A DNA stretch of 64,000 bases from Legionellaceae bacterium (GCA_020831865.1 JAFIFT010000019.1:186001-250000); one strand, 5' to 3'; positions 7,494-16,779 are shown, counted from the stretch's first letter. The notes: generated from the letters alone by a model not told the origin. Made by a program: numbers and translations.

Positions 7494-9794
7494 ATGGTAA
7501 TTAATCCAGTAGATGAAAAGCAGGCCAAGTGGGTGCAGTTGTTTTTTACCCAATACATTGCCACCCAGGCCATCGATCAGGTACTGGCTTTTCACCCCTA
7601 TATCTTAAAACTGAATGACACCGAAACGCTGGAGGTTCGCTTCTGTTATCCCTTGCTTCCTCTGCAAAAAATAACAGGCCCCCTTGAACATCTCTGTGTA
7701 TACTCACCCTGGAAACTCGGCAAGGGCACTTATGGCAGTGTGTTCCCGGTATTGGGGCACTGGTGCTTCAAAACCGACACCGCACGCTGGAAACCAAAAG
7801 AAGACGTAATCAAAATCACAGGACAAACTTATAACAATCTTGGCACACTGGAAGAGAACTATGATTCGCTGAGCACTGAGCTAAAACATGGGTCTGAGCT
7901 TGGCTATCTGGGGATGCGCTTTCCCCTGCAACGCTTTGCCGATCGCTTTGCGCTATCCATGCACCGCCTGCCCGGACAAACATTAGAGCATATTATTAAC
8001 CAAATGTGGGATAAGCCAGATATGCTGACAGGAACAGAGCAACACCAGTTGGCTCTGGCACTATTGCGTTGCTATTATGCCGATATCTTTCTGCAATATC
8101 GCCTGCATTGTGATATCAAGCCCAACAATATTATGGTGGACCTGGGCGAATCCGACATCCAAGTCTGGTTCATTGATTGGGGGCTGGCCCATCATTTCCG
8201 GGAGGGTCCCTGCACTTATTTTCGCGCTAATCCAGCCTATGCTGACCCCCTGCTGCTGGATCATAAGCAACACAAACGGCAGCTGAAAGAGCGGACCGCC
8301 GAAACCGATATCTATGCGCTCATGCTGTGCATCGCCTCGTTCTATGGCGACCGCGCGCGCAGTCATTTTACCGAGTGGCCTGACATCATGCCCCAGCAAC
8401 AGTCGCCCTATCCCTTCCAAAAACTGCTGGCCAACCGCAATGATTTCAGCTCCAGGGAACGCGAATACTTACAAGACACCCTGCAAGCAGCGCTGCAATG
8501 TGACCCACAGCAACGCCTGTCCATAGAAACACTCATAAAACGCTTTGAAACACTGCTTGCCATGCGCCAACCCTTTACGCAAACCCTGGATGACTGGCTC
8601 AATAGGCTGTCGGAGACAAATGCCTGTTCGGCGGAGCAATTATTCCATGATCTAAACAGGCTCTCACGCTCAGAATTAAAAAAAATTTTTGATGAACCGA
8701 TGGATAAGATAGAAAAAATACTGACAAAACTGGACCATTTTTTGTGGTTGCTCCCGATGGAACTGTTGCTGTTTTTGCAAGAAAAAGGCATCCATTTTTC
8801 GCACCGTCCACATCCCCTTCTCCACGAGCAACTCAGCGAAGGACGGTTGGAAGCTCAGCAGCTCACCGACCTGATCCAGCTGGGTGCTCCCATACCACCA
8901 GAAGCGCTTGATCTGTGGATACAAGAAGCGGACATTGATGAGCATGGGTTTTTAAACTGGACCAAGGTCTTGAAAACCCTAAGCAGCCACCTGAAGATGA
9001 TACCTCTGTACGCCACGGAGGACTGGAACGCTCTTGCTCCCATAAAACAACGCGCCTTAGAGCTTATGATTCATCGCCAGAACCCGGCTGATGATGCCGC
9101 CGTAGCATGGTATATCACACAGACAGATAAATTTCACCGCAAGGTCCCCAAGGTCGAATTAGCCTTTTTCTCTTTACCCTCTGTCGGCACAACACCACTG
9201 GGTCTGGCTATACACGCCCATATAGAGAATCTGCAAACACAACTGGCTTACCCATTGGCCAATCTTGACGCTATGGAAACCATTGGTGCCCTCATTAAGC
9301 AAATGAATCCTATTATTCTGACGTACAAGATTCTGGGTAAACTGCCGAGCATATCAAATGCGCCGCCACACCGCGGGCTTGTACTGCGTGCCCTGTATAT
9401 CCGTTTCAATCCACTGCTCCAGGAAAGTCACAACTGGCAGGATGCGCTGGCTCACTTTGCCACAGTCACTGTAAAAGACATAGCCACCCGAATCCACTAC
9501 ATCAAAACGCTCGATATCCGGTTTCAAATGCTGCAGGCTCAAAAGCCCTTTCTCACCTCCGAATGCTACCAGTCGTTCTATGCAAAAATCGATAGCCTGT
9601 TCCTGACATTGCAAGAAACAGACCTCCGCACCGATGAACTGCGAGCCGGTATCAAAACATTGGAAAGACAACTGGTAGCCTATGCGCCGCCCACCTTGTT
9701 CAGCCAAGCCAACGGCGACAGCAACAGTCTGGTATCGAGAAAAACATCCACGCTGAGCGAGAAAGAAAACCAAAGTAACTATGCGAGCATATAG
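7494..9794 (+). CDS. Eukaryotic-like Ser/Thr protein kinase with long C-terminal extension (candidate effector)
   Basis: The 766-residue protein carries a kinase fold at residues about 60-370. Visible motifs are the glycine loop GKGTYGSV (76-83), a candidate ATP-binding lysine in CFKTD, the catalytic loop LHCDIKPNNIMVD (Asp207, Lys209, Asn212) and a metal-binding IDWG (228-230) replacing DFG. A subdomain-IX segment ETDIYALM follows. All key catalytic residues are therefore present. Residues 380-766 are helical and match nothing I know. AGGAAG lies 6 bases before the ATG. Legionella injects several kinases of this class (LegK family). Host phosphorylation is plausible, but neither secretion nor target can be read from the sequence. 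The gene is monocistronic. Confidence 0.85.
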   Translation: MVINPVDEKQAKWVQLFFTQYIATQAIDQVLAFHPYILKLNDTETLEVRFCYPLLPLQKITGPLEHLCVYSPWKLGKGTYGSVFPVLGHWCFKTDTARWKPKEDVIKITGQTYNNLGTLEENYDSLSTELKHGSELGYLGMRFPLQRFADRFALSMHRLPGQTLEHIINQMWDKPDMLTGTEQHQLALALLRCYYADIFLQYRLHCDIKPNNIMVDLGESDIQVWFIDWGLAHHFREGPCTYFRANPAYADPLLLDHKQHKRQLKERTAETDIYALMLCIASFYGDRARSHFTEWPDIMPQQQSPYPFQKLLANRNDFSSREREYLQDTLQAALQCDPQQRLSIETLIKRFETLLAMRQPFTQTLDDWLNRLSETNACSAEQLFHDLNRLSRSELKKIFDEPMDKIEKILTKLDHFLWLLPMELLLFLQEKGIHFSHRPHPLLHEQLSEGRLEAQQLTDLIQLGAPIPPEALDLWIQEADIDEHGFLNWTKVLKTLSSHLKMIPLYATEDWNALAPIKQRALELMIHRQNPADDAAVAWYITQTDKFHRKVPKVELAFFSLPSVGTTPLGLAIHAHIENLQTQLAYPLANLDAMETIGALIKQMNPIILTYKILGKLPSISNAPPHRGLVLRALYIRFNPLLQESHNWQDALAHFATVTVKDIATRIHYIKTLDIRFQMLQAQKPFLTSECYQSFYAKIDSLFLTLQETDLRTDELRAGIKTLERQLVAYAPPTLFSQANGDSNSLVSRKTSTLSEKENQSNYASI

Positions 9795-9893
9795 TATGGA
9801 ACATGCCGATAAGATCAGAAAACTGGACTTTATTGCCTAATTCAGGCACAATAAGCGATTTGATTGCTTGCGTATTCTTTTGGCAGAACGTTG

Positions 9894-10334
9894 ATGAAAA
9901 AAATCAGTGTGATTCATGGTCCCAATCTCGATCGACTGGGGCAGCGCCAACCGGCTATCTACGGCCATACGACATTGGCGACGATTAACCATAGGCTGGC
10001 AAAACGTGCGCAGGAAACGCAGTTCATACTGACCAGCTTCCAAAGCAACTGCGAAGGAACGCTGATCGACCATATTCATCAACAGAGCGAAGACGGCTGT
10101 GATGCCATCATTATCAACCCGGCCGCCTACACCCACAGCAGCATTGCGCTGCGTGATGCCCTTCTGGCTGTTGCCATCCCGTTTATTGAAGTCCATTTGA
10201 GCAATATTTTTGCCCGTGAACCCTTTCGACAGCACTCCTTTCTGTCGGATGTGGCATTGGCGGTCATTTCTGGTCTGGGGCCAGACAGTTATTACCTGGC
10301 CCTGGAAGCCTTTATTAGAAAACTAACCGATTGA
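9894..10334 (+). CDS. aroQ: 3-dehydroquinate dehydratase, type II
   Basis: AroQ dehydrates 3-dehydroquinate to 3-dehydroshikimate in the shikimate pathway as a cytosolic dodecamer. From the ATG at 9894 the protein is 146 residues (family about 145-150) and opens with [20 protein letters not shown], where GPNL is the conserved substrate loop. [17 protein letters not shown] and EVHLSN carry the active-site Asn, His and Ser residues. An in-frame start 10 codons upstream has no family support. The Shine-Dalgarno is weak. The gene leads aroQ-accB-accC-prmA, a frequent gammaproteobacterial operon, with only 10 bases to accB. Confidence 0.96.
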   Translation: MKKISVIHGPNLDRLGQRQPAIYGHTTLATINHRLAKRAQETQFILTSFQSNCEGTLIDHIHQQSEDGCDAIIINPAAYTHSSIALRDALLAVAIPFIEVHLSNIFAREPFRQHSFLSDVALAVISGLGPDSYYLALEAFIRKLTD

Positions 10335-10344
10335 GAGACGTAGC

Positions 10345-10812
10345 ATGGATATCCGTAAAATTAAAAAACTGATTCAACTGCTGGATGAAACCGGTATCGC
10401 AGAAATTGAAATCAAAGAAGGCGAAGAATCGGTGCGTTTAAGCCGACATCAGCCCGGCGCCTCCTATTATGCCGCCAACCCACCGATGGCGATGCCAACC
10501 ACAGCCGCACCGCCTGCCGCCGGTGTCGAAAGCCCAGCCCTGGCGGCATCTGCCACCGTCGACAAGCCCGTAGCAGCAGGACACAAGGTGCTTTCGCCTA
10601 TGGTAGGGACAATGTATTTATCGCCTTCGCCCGAGGCCAAAACTTTTGTCAGTGTGGGTGAGAGCGTCAAGGTAGGGGATACCCTTTGTATCATTGAAGC
10701 CATGAAAATGTTCAATGAAATTGAAGCAGATCGCAGCGGCGTCATCTCAGAAATTTTGGTCAACAATGGTGAGCCGGTCGAGTTTGATCAAGCTTTATTC
10801 GTCATTCAATAG
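10345..10812 (+). CDS. accB: Biotin carboxyl carrier protein of acetyl-CoA carboxylase
   Basis: AccB carries biotin between the biotin carboxylase and carboxyltransferase of acetyl-CoA carboxylase, the first committed step of fatty-acid synthesis. The 155-residue protein has the N-terminal dimerisation part [18 protein letters not shown], a flexible Ala/Pro-rich linker (about 50-75), and the biotinyl domain with the thumb region and [12 protein letters not shown]; the lysine in EAMKM is biotinylated. The stop codon overlaps the Shine-Dalgarno of accC (TAGGAG), pointing to coupled translation. Confidence 0.98.
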   Translation: MDIRKIKKLIQLLDETGIAEIEIKEGEESVRLSRHQPGASYYAANPPMAMPTTAAPPAAGVESPALAASATVDKPVAAGHKVLSPMVGTMYLSPSPEAKTFVSVGESVKVGDTLCIIEAMKMFNEIEADRSGVISEILVNNGEPVEFDQALFVIQ

Positions 10813-10822
10813 GAGCCGCGCA

Positions 10823-12172
10823 ATGTTAAGTAAAATTGTCATTGCCAATCGAGGCGAGATTGCGCTGCGCATTTTGCGCGCCTGCAAGGAACTGGGCATT
10901 AAAACTGTCGCCGTACACTCCGATGTCGATAAAGATCAGCTGCATGTCCGACTGGCAGATGAAACAGTCTGTATTGGACCGGCTCCGGCACAAAAAAGTT
11001 ACCTGAATATTCCCGCTATCATTTCTGCCGCCGAAATTACCGATGCCGTTGCCATCCATCCCGGTTATGGCTTTCTTTCAGAAAATGCCGATTTTGCTGA
11101 AATTGTTGAGCAAAGCGGTTTTCATTTTATTGGTCCACGAGCGGATACTATCCGCTTGATGGGTGATAAAGTTTCAGCGATCGCGGCCATGAAAAAAGCG
11201 GGGGTTCCCTGTGTACCCGGCTCTGATGGACCTTTGGGGCAAGATGATGCCCATAATTTAGAGCTTGCCCGCAGTATTGGCTTTCCCATCATCGTGAAAG
11301 CGGCGGGTGGCGGCGGTGGGCGCGGTATGCGCGTGGTTCACAGTGAGTCTATGTTGCTCAATGCCATCTCCCTGACACGCAGTGAGGCCAAAGCCGCTTT
11401 CAATAATGATACCCTCTACATGGAGAAATTCCTCGAAAACCCCCGTCATATTGAGTTTCAGGTACTGGGGGATGGCAAAGGGCATGCCATTCATCTTGGG
11501 GAACGCGATTGTTCCATGCAACGCCGCCACCAGAAAGTCATCGAAGAAGCACCTGCTCCGGGAATCAGTGACGAGCTGCGCCATGCCATCGGTGAGCAAG
11601 TCACCCATGCCTGTAAAACATTACAGTACCGCGGCGCCGGTACCTTTGAATTTCTGTACCAGGATGGGTCTTTTTATTTTATCGAAATGAATACCCGTAT
11701 TCAGGTTGAACATCCGGTTACCGAAATGATTAGTGGTATTGATTTAATCAAAGAGCAAATCAGGATTGCCAGTGATATCCCCATGACGTTGCAACAACAG
11801 GATATCCAGCTGCAAGGTCATGCCATAGAATGTCGCATTAATGCCGAAGATCCGCGCAAATTCACCCCCAGCCCCGGGAAAGTCAACTTGCTGCATCAAC
11901 CAGGCGGGCCAGGCATCCGTTTTGACTCCCATCTCTACAGCAGCTATACCGTGCCACCGCATTACGACTCGATGATCGGCAAGTTAATCAGCTATGGTCA
12001 AAATCGGGAAGAAGCACTGGCTCGGATGCGCAATGCGCTGGATGAAATCCTGATTGAAGGAATTAAAACCAATATTGAGCTGCATCAGCATTTAGTCCGA
12101 GACAAGGCCTTCCTGCAGGGAGGCACCAATATTCACTATCTGGAAAAATGGTTGAAAGACAATACGTTATAA
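10823..12172 (+). CDS. accC: Biotin carboxylase subunit of acetyl-CoA carboxylase
   Basis: AccC carboxylates biotin on AccB using ATP and bicarbonate. From the ATG at 10823 the protein is 449 residues, the family length, and begins [20 protein letters not shown]. The open frame extends 36 codons upstream into accB, but AGGAG at 10811-10815 and the conserved N-terminus fix this start. Visible ATP-grasp features are the glycine loop [14 protein letters not shown], the [14 protein letters not shown] segment and [14 protein letters not shown] with catalytic Glu and Arg. It is the third gene of the aroQ-accBC-prmA operon. Confidence 0.98.
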   Translation: MLSKIVIANRGEIALRILRACKELGIKTVAVHSDVDKDQLHVRLADETVCIGPAPAQKSYLNIPAIISAAEITDAVAIHPGYGFLSENADFAEIVEQSGFHFIGPRADTIRLMGDKVSAIAAMKKAGVPCVPGSDGPLGQDDAHNLELARSIGFPIIVKAAGGGGGRGMRVVHSESMLLNAISLTRSEAKAAFNNDTLYMEKFLENPRHIEFQVLGDGKGHAIHLGERDCSMQRRHQKVIEEAPAPGISDELRHAIGEQVTHACKTLQYRGAGTFEFLYQDGSFYFIEMNTRIQVEHPVTEMISGIDLIKEQIRIASDIPMTLQQQDIQLQGHAIECRINAEDPRKFTPSPGKVNLLHQPGGPGIRFDSHLYSSYTVPPHYDSMIGKLISYGQNREEALARMRNALDEILIEGIKTNIELHQHLVRDKAFLQGGTNIHYLEKWLKDNTL

Positions 12173-12177
12173 GCCGC

Positions 12178-12197
12178 GTCACCTGCGCCCAGGTGAC
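12178..12197 (+). other. Stem-loop between accC and prmA
   Basis: A perfect 8-bp stem, GTCACCTG and CAGGTGAC, closes a CGCC loop directly after the accC stop. No T-run follows, so it is more likely an mRNA-stability or partial-attenuation element that sets prmA expression below accBC than a full terminator. It is seen in sequence; the function is inference. Confidence 0.5.
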
Positions 12198-12232
12198 AGG
12201 TTTGTATCCGTAGAGCATGAGGAGCAACAGGC

Positions 12233-13141
12233 GTGTGGTATCAAATACAAATGAGTCAACTGCCCCGGGAGAGCGTGGACGCTGTCAGTGACCAGCTGGA
12301 AGAGCTGGGAGCAGTATCCATCACTCTGGTTGATCAAAATGATCATCCCATTCTGGAACCTGCCCCCGGCACCACCCCCCTGTGGCCTGAAATCAAACTC
12401 ACGGCGTTATTTACGGCTGAAGATATGGCCTGTCTGGCACAAAAAATCTGCCAGGAGCAATTTCCTGACTATGTCACCACTCTGGATACACTGCCGGATC
12501 AAGTCTGGGAACGGGTTTGCATGGATCAATTTCAGGCGCAGCGTTTTGGCGAAAAGCTGTGGATCTGCCCCAGCTGGTGTGAACCGCCTTGCCCTGATGC
12601 CATTACGGTTTTCCTCGATCCCGGCCTGGCCTTTGGCACAGGCACCCATCCCACTACCGCCTTATGCCTGCAATGGTTAGCGAGCCAGGCACTGAGCGGG
12701 AAATCGCTGATTGATTATGGTTGTGGCTCCGGTATTTTGGCGGTTACCGCGGCCAAGTTGGGTGCCAACCCGGTGAGTGCTGTGGATATTGATCCACAGG
12801 CTCTCCTGGCAACCCAAGACAATGCCCAAAAAAATGATTGCCTGACAGCACATTTTAAGATTGGCGCTCCTGAAAGCATCGCTACCACAACCGCCGATAT
12901 CCTGATGGCCAATATTTTACTGGCTCCACTACAAGAACTCTGCCTGTCCTTTGCCCGTTTGCTGCATCCGAAGGGACTGCTGGTGGTTTCTGGCCTGCTG
13001 CAAGAGCAAGCTTCGGGATTAATTGCGCATTACCAACCCCATTTTCGTTGTCTGGCGCAACAATCACAAGGAGAGTGGGCCTTGCTGGTCTTTGAGAAAC
13101 AATCGGTGAACACCGCTTGCTCAGCGCTCACTACCCCCTGA
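12233..13141 (+). CDS. prmA: Ribosomal protein L11 methyltransferase
   Basis: PrmA trimethylates ribosomal protein L11. The protein is 302 residues (family about 290-300) and starts with GTG, preceded by GAGGAG at 12219-12224. The N-terminal L11-recognition domain opens with the conserved WYQI. The catalytic domain shows LDPGLAFGTGTHPTT, the SAM motif DYGCGSGILAVTAAKLGA, an acidic ribose binder (AVDIDPQA) and ANILLAPL, the NPPY-equivalent motif of PrmA. It ends the aroQ operon. Its last 21 bases overlap, tail to tail, the end of the ankyrin gene on the other strand. Confidence 0.96.
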   Translation: MWYQIQMSQLPRESVDAVSDQLEELGAVSITLVDQNDHPILEPAPGTTPLWPEIKLTALFTAEDMACLAQKICQEQFPDYVTTLDTLPDQVWERVCMDQFQAQRFGEKLWICPSWCEPPCPDAITVFLDPGLAFGTGTHPTTALCLQWLASQALSGKSLIDYGCGSGILAVTAAKLGANPVSAVDIDPQALLATQDNAQKNDCLTAHFKIGAPESIATTTADILMANILLAPLQELCLSFARLLHPKGLLVVSGLLQEQASGLIAHYQPHFRCLAQQSQGEWALLVFEKQSVNTACSALTTP

Positions 13142-14533
13142 GGCAACAGGGTTTACCGCAATATCAGGGCTCCAGCCATAGTCTTCCAGAATTTTTAACA
13201 GATTATTGCCCCGCTGGGTCAGGCGTTTCACACAATAATGGGTGAGGTACGAACGAAGCACATAGTAATAATCAGGCTGGGTGAGAATGGCGAGAATTTT
13301 TTCCGCCCGCTGCAAATGCCGCGGCTGCCCATAATCACAAGCCTGAAACAACACCCCCCCCAGCATCGCAGCGATACTTGCCTTGCGCAGACGATTGGCG
13401 GAGTAAAAACGGTGAATACTATCATCCAAGGCTCTATCTTTATCCCATTCCTGCCAGTGGTCATACAGCGTCATCGCCTCCTCAGCCAGGAAATCCCCTT
13501 CAGTGTGAAATTGCAGCAGCGCATAAGCCGCCGGAATAATCGCCTGGATATTGGCCCAGGAGCAGTTACCGCTAATCTGCGCCGCAATGGGTAATTGCGC
13601 CACAGGAATCAAACCCAAGCGCTGATTCACCATCTGGTGGAAAAATGCCCGACTTTGCTTTTGGTAGAGAAATTCCTGGATGAAATGCCCATTCAACTCC
13701 TGCGGACGTGTCATGCGGTAGATATTGACCGAACCCTCCTGTTGCGCATTTTCTCCGCGATCGACTTTTACCCAAAACTGATGAAAACGCAGAAAACCCA
13801 TGGCATGCCCACGACTGGCTGCGGGTAAAATTAACAAGGGGCTTTGGATCAATTGTTCAATGTCGTTAAAATGAACCTCCGTCAATTGCGGCTGATGCTG
13901 CAGTCGTAATAATTTGGCCGCGACCTCAAAGGCATCCATGATTTGGTAGATCAGCGGAAATTGATGGCGTAGGTGGCGGGTAGAATAACTGCTGGTGTAG
14001 CGTTTCAGCGCATCAATCACCGTCGCGACCGTAAATTCCAGAATAAAACCTTCGTAATTTAATTCGATAAGCCTGTCCTGGGCATTGACAATATCTACGG
14101 TACCGCTCAACTCATAGCGGTGTCCGAGCAATTTAGCCTGGATAAAATCCTGGGCAAAATCAACACGCGCACCATGCTGGTATAGCAATCGCTTGAGATC
14201 GGTTTGCTCGCGCAGCACCGGATACACCAATATCGACATCCCTGCCCTGGTGTAGGCATTCGCATCCGCCTGATGATGCAATAACAACTGAACCATGGCG
14301 AGATCATGATTGTCAACCGCCCAGTGGAGCGGGGTACGACCGGTGACATCCGGTTTATTCACATCGGCATTACGGACCAGCAATTGTTCAGCAATGTCAG
14401 GGCGACGGGTGATGGCACATTCAATCAGCGGCGTAAAACCATATTCATCAATATCATCCAGGGTCTGCCCCTGAGCCCGATACCAGTCAAAATCCGGCAT
14501 TTGCCCGCGTATGATATCATTGGCTATCGTCAT
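13121..14533 (-). CDS. ankH: AnkH/LegA3-like ankyrin protein with cysteine-protease-like domain (probable Dot/Icm core effector)
   Basis: The 470-residue protein has about three ankyrin repeats at residues 30-127 (YGFTPLIECA, GRTPLHWAVDNHDLAMVQLLL, then LKRLLYQHGA). The middle domain contains RGHAMGFLRFHQFWVKVDRG (His243) and SGNCSWANIQ (Cys324). The His...Cys order with GNCSWAN resembles a papain-like fold. Size and architecture match Legionella AnkH (LegA3), an effector reported as conserved across the genus and assigned an ankyrin plus cysteine-protease-like structure. I judge this a probable orthologue from memory of the family, not from alignment. It is convergent with prmA, overlapping by 21 bases. 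A pseudo-triad rather than an active protease is possible. Confidence 0.75.
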   Translation of the reverse strand: MTIANDIIRGQMPDFDWYRAQGQTLDDIDEYGFTPLIECAITRRPDIAEQLLVRNADVNKPDVTGRTPLHWAVDNHDLAMVQLLLHHQADANAYTRAGMSILVYPVLREQTDLKRLLYQHGARVDFAQDFIQAKLLGHRYELSGTVDIVNAQDRLIELNYEGFILEFTVATVIDALKRYTSSYSTRHLRHQFPLIYQIMDAFEVAAKLLRLQHQPQLTEVHFNDIEQLIQSPLLILPAASRGHAMGFLRFHQFWVKVDRGENAQQEGSVNIYRMTRPQELNGHFIQEFLYQKQSRAFFHQMVNQRLGLIPVAQLPIAAQISGNCSWANIQAIIPAAYALLQFHTEGDFLAEEAMTLYDHWQEWDKDRALDDSIHRFYSANRLRKASIAAMLGGVLFQACDYGQPRHLQRAEKILAILTQPDYYYVLRSYLTHYCVKRLTQRGNNLLKILEDYGWSPDIAVNPVASGGSER

Positions 14534-14561
14534 GCGTCTTCACACCTCATCCAGTCACAGT

Positions 14562-14585
14562 AAAAAAAAGGCCTGCCGGATGGCC
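14562..14585 (-). terminator. Possible weak terminator after the asd / small-protein unit
   Basis: On the minus strand GGCC, an eight-base loop and GGCC are followed by eight T. The stem has only four pairs, so strength is doubtful. It lies just after the stop of the 154-residue gene and before ankH. Confidence 0.3.
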
Positions 14586-14596
14586 AAAGGTGCTCA

Positions 14597-15061
14597 TTAG
14601 CCTCCAGGACGCGGCAACGGATGAAAACCAGGCTGATTTTGTTTCTGATTTTCCAGACGCAACTGATGTTGTTTGCGCAACTCATTATCAAATTCGCGCC
14701 GGGCTTCCGGATCATCCGGAGGAACTACAATCATATCGGCATGGGCACCATCAAAAATTTGCTTTTCCAGCCAGGGATGACGAGCAATTTGATTATCATA
14801 CCCCTCTTCAGGGCCTTCATGCACGCTCACTTCACGCGCCTCCTGCACCGGAACACGCAAATGCGCACGATGTCCCTGCTGCTCATCAAGGCGCCGCTCC
14901 CATTCCATCTGGCGACTTTCCTCCTGTAATCTCGAGCTCCGCTCCGGTTCACCCGCAGCAGGCACCATAGTACCAGGTTCAGCAAGACCTGCCCCCGAAG
15001 ACTGTCGCTGCTTAGCCGAGGATACGGAACCCATTTTTGCTAAAGGATACTTTCTGTTCAT
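14597..15061 (-). CDS. Small hydrophilic protein of unknown function
   Basis: I do not recognise this 154-residue protein. It is strongly charged and rich in Glu, Arg and Gln, with no signal peptide or membrane segment. The middle (about 45-80) looks like a charged helix (SRQMEWERRLDEQQGHRAHL). The C-terminus is Pro/Gly-rich and probably disordered. It begins 14 bases after the asd stop, so it is probably cotranscribed with asd, and it precedes ankH on the same strand. Its position next to an effector-like gene is the only functional hint. Confidence 0.7.
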   Translation of the reverse strand: MNRKYPLAKMGSVSSAKQRQSSGAGLAEPGTMVPAAGEPERSSRLQEESRQMEWERRLDEQQGHRAHLRVPVQEAREVSVHEGPEEGYDNQIARHPWLEKQIFDGAHADMIVVPPDDPEARREFDNELRKQHQLRLENQKQNQPGFHPLPRPGG

Positions 15062-15075
15062 AGTCTAAGTATAAC

Positions 15076-16095
15076 TTACAAATAATCGCTGATCAAAATT
15101 TCAGCTATCTGTATCGCGTTCGTCGCAGCCCCTTTACGCACATTATCAGCCACCACCCAAAGATTGATGCCATTGGGATGCGAAATATCCTGCCGTATCC
15201 GTCCCACATACACCGCATCATTCCCAGTCCCATGGCTCACAGCCGTAGGATAAGGCTCTTTTTTGCCATTCACGACGGTAACACCGGGAGCTTTGCGCAG
15301 AATTTTGGTCGCCTCTTCAGCTGTTAAAGGGGCTTTGAGCTCCACATGAATCGCCTCGGAATGACCAAAAAATACCGGCACCCGTACCGCCGTGGGATTG
15401 ACCCCTATCGTGTCATCTTCCATAATTTTATGCGTTTCCCAAACCATTTTCATCTCTTCACGCGTGTAGCCATTCTCCTGGAAGACATCAATATGAGGTA
15501 AGACATTAAAGGCAATCTGCTGCGGATATACCACAGGCTGAACCGGACGCCCGTTTAGTAATTCACCCACCTGTGAGGCCAGTTCACTAATCGCTTCCTT
15601 ACCGGTGCCGGAAACGGCCTGATAGGTGGCTACGTTAATGCGGCTAATCCCGACCGCATCATGCAACGGCTTTAACGCAACCAGCATTTGAATCGTCGAA
15701 CAATTAGGATTGGCGATGATCCCGCGCCGGTGGTAATCCGCTATGCGCGCTGGATTCACCTCAGGCACCACCAGTGGAATTTCCGGATCATAACGAAAGC
15801 AGGAGGTATTATCGATGACGACACAACCTGCCGCCGCCGCTATCGGCGCAAACGCTTCTGAAACGGAAGCGCCGGCAGAAAACAGGGCAATGTCGACCTT
15901 TGCGAAGTCAAAATCTGCGAGCTCCTCAACTATCAGCTCCTCTTTACCAAACGACACCGTGCTGCCCGCAGAACGGCTACTGGCCAAGACATAAAGCTGT
16001 TGTATGGGAAAACGACGTTCCAGCAAAATTTGCAGCATGGCCTGACCCACCGCCCCGGTGGCGCCAACGATAGCCAGATTAAACGTTTTACTCAT
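15076..16095 (-). CDS. asd: Aspartate-semialdehyde dehydrogenase
   Basis: Asd reduces aspartyl phosphate to aspartate semialdehyde with NADPH, the branch point to lysine/diaminopimelate, threonine and methionine. From the ATG at 16095 the protein is 339 residues. It has the Rossmann opening NLAIVGATGAVGQAMLQIL, the catalytic cysteine in IIANPNCSTIQM, and ATYQAVSGTGKEA. AGGTGG stands 8 bases before this ATG, whereas the in-frame GTG at 16107 has no site. It is transcribed towards the 154-residue gene. A pair of inverted 8-mers sits in its upstream region (16127-16161). Confidence 0.96.
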   Translation of the reverse strand: MSKTFNLAIVGATGAVGQAMLQILLERRFPIQQLYVLASSRSAGSTVSFGKEELIVEELADFDFAKVDIALFSAGASVSEAFAPIAAAAGCVVIDNTSCFRYDPEIPLVVPEVNPARIADYHRRGIIANPNCSTIQMLVALKPLHDAVGISRINVATYQAVSGTGKEAISELASQVGELLNGRPVQPVVYPQQIAFNVLPHIDVFQENGYTREEMKMVWETHKIMEDDTIGVNPTAVRVPVFFGHSEAIHVELKAPLTAEEATKILRKAPGVTVVNGKKEPYPTAVSHGTGNDAVYVGRIRQDISHPNGINLWVVADNVRKGAATNAIQIAEILISDYL

Positions 16096-16126
16096 GAGTG
16101 ATTCCACCTGTCATAATTAAAAATCT

Positions 16127-16161
16127 GGCAGTATACCCTTTTCGTATCTGCCAATACTGCC
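16127..16161. promoter_or_regulatory. Spaced inverted repeat in the asd upstream region
   Basis: GGCAGTAT (16127-16134) and ATACTGCC (16154-16161) are perfect inverted 8-mers 19 bases apart, 30-65 bases upstream of the asd start. This could be a two-site operator or chance. No regulator family is implied by the sequence. Confidence 0.3.
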
Positions 16162-16316
16162 TTATATTATCCGTGCTTTTGTCCTGTTACACAACCGTAC
16201 CGCACAAACGGATGAGCGAAAATCAGCCGTAGTCACTCCTGTACCAGCCAAGAATCCTGGGCTCGATTTTTTGGCTCGGATTTTGCGGTTAATCCAGCCC
16301 TGTCACTCCCCACCCC

Positions 16317-16336
16317 TGGCAAATTGCAATTTGCCA
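16317..16336. promoter_or_regulatory. Perfect 20-bp palindrome, candidate operator
   Basis: TGGCAAATTG followed by CAATTTGCCA is a perfect 20-base palindrome with no spacer. It covers the -35 element (16324-16329) proposed for the small secreted-protein gene at 16387, so a dimeric regulator bound here would block or recruit RNA polymerase. The palindrome is seen directly; the operator role is inference. Confidence 0.5.
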
Positions 16337-16352
16337 ACACTTTGTTTACCAT
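16324..16352 (+). promoter_or_regulatory. Possible sigma-70 promoter of the small secreted-protein gene
   Basis: TTGCAA and TACCAT (16347-16352) are separated by 17 bases and lie 35 bases before the ATG at 16387. Each hexamer matches consensus at four of six positions. Confidence 0.4.
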
Positions 16353-16386
16353 ACGCCAAATATTCACAATGATGGAGCATCTGTCA

Positions 16387-16779
16387 ATGAAAAAAAGATA
16401 TATCACCCTGCTATTCTGCAGTGTACTGCTCGGTAATGCGTTCACCAGCAATAGCTTCTGGTGTGACTATAAAGACTATTTTCATATCAGCAGCGCTTCC
16501 CATCCTGGTATTTTTATCAGTAGTGCCACCTTTGATGATGATCTGTACATGCAAGTCATCAGTCCCCGCAGTTTTATCCTCCGGGATACCCCACGCTGCA
16601 TCTCAGGATATGCGCATGTGACCTTAATGCTCGATATCAATAGCTGGTGTGTACTGGACATCAAAGATGGCCCCTGGGTCAACACGCCTCAAATCCATGC
16701 CTCCTGTCATGGTCTGGAATATCAGGGGCTGACCTATGACGGCATGGGAACTCATTCCTACACGATTCGAATCAGCTAG
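16387..16779 (+). CDS. Small secreted protein of unknown function
   Basis: From the ATG at 16387 (GGAG 9 bases upstream) the protein is 130 residues. It begins with a clear signal peptide, MKKRYITLLFCSVLLGNAFT. Four cysteines remain in the mature part (SFWCDYKDYF, PRCISGY, SWCVLDI, IHASCHG), suggesting two disulfides in the periplasm or outside. The rest is beta-rich and I do not recognise the family. It is transcribed alone, divergently from asd, behind a palindromic candidate operator, so its expression is probably regulated. In-frame ATGs at 16369 and 16372 would spoil the signal peptide. Confidence 0.75.
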   Translation: MKKRYITLLFCSVLLGNAFTSNSFWCDYKDYFHISSASHPGIFISSATFDDDLYMQVISPRSFILRDTPRCISGYAHVTLMLDINSWCVLDIKDGPWVNTPQIHASCHGLEYQGLTYDGMGTHSYTIRIS

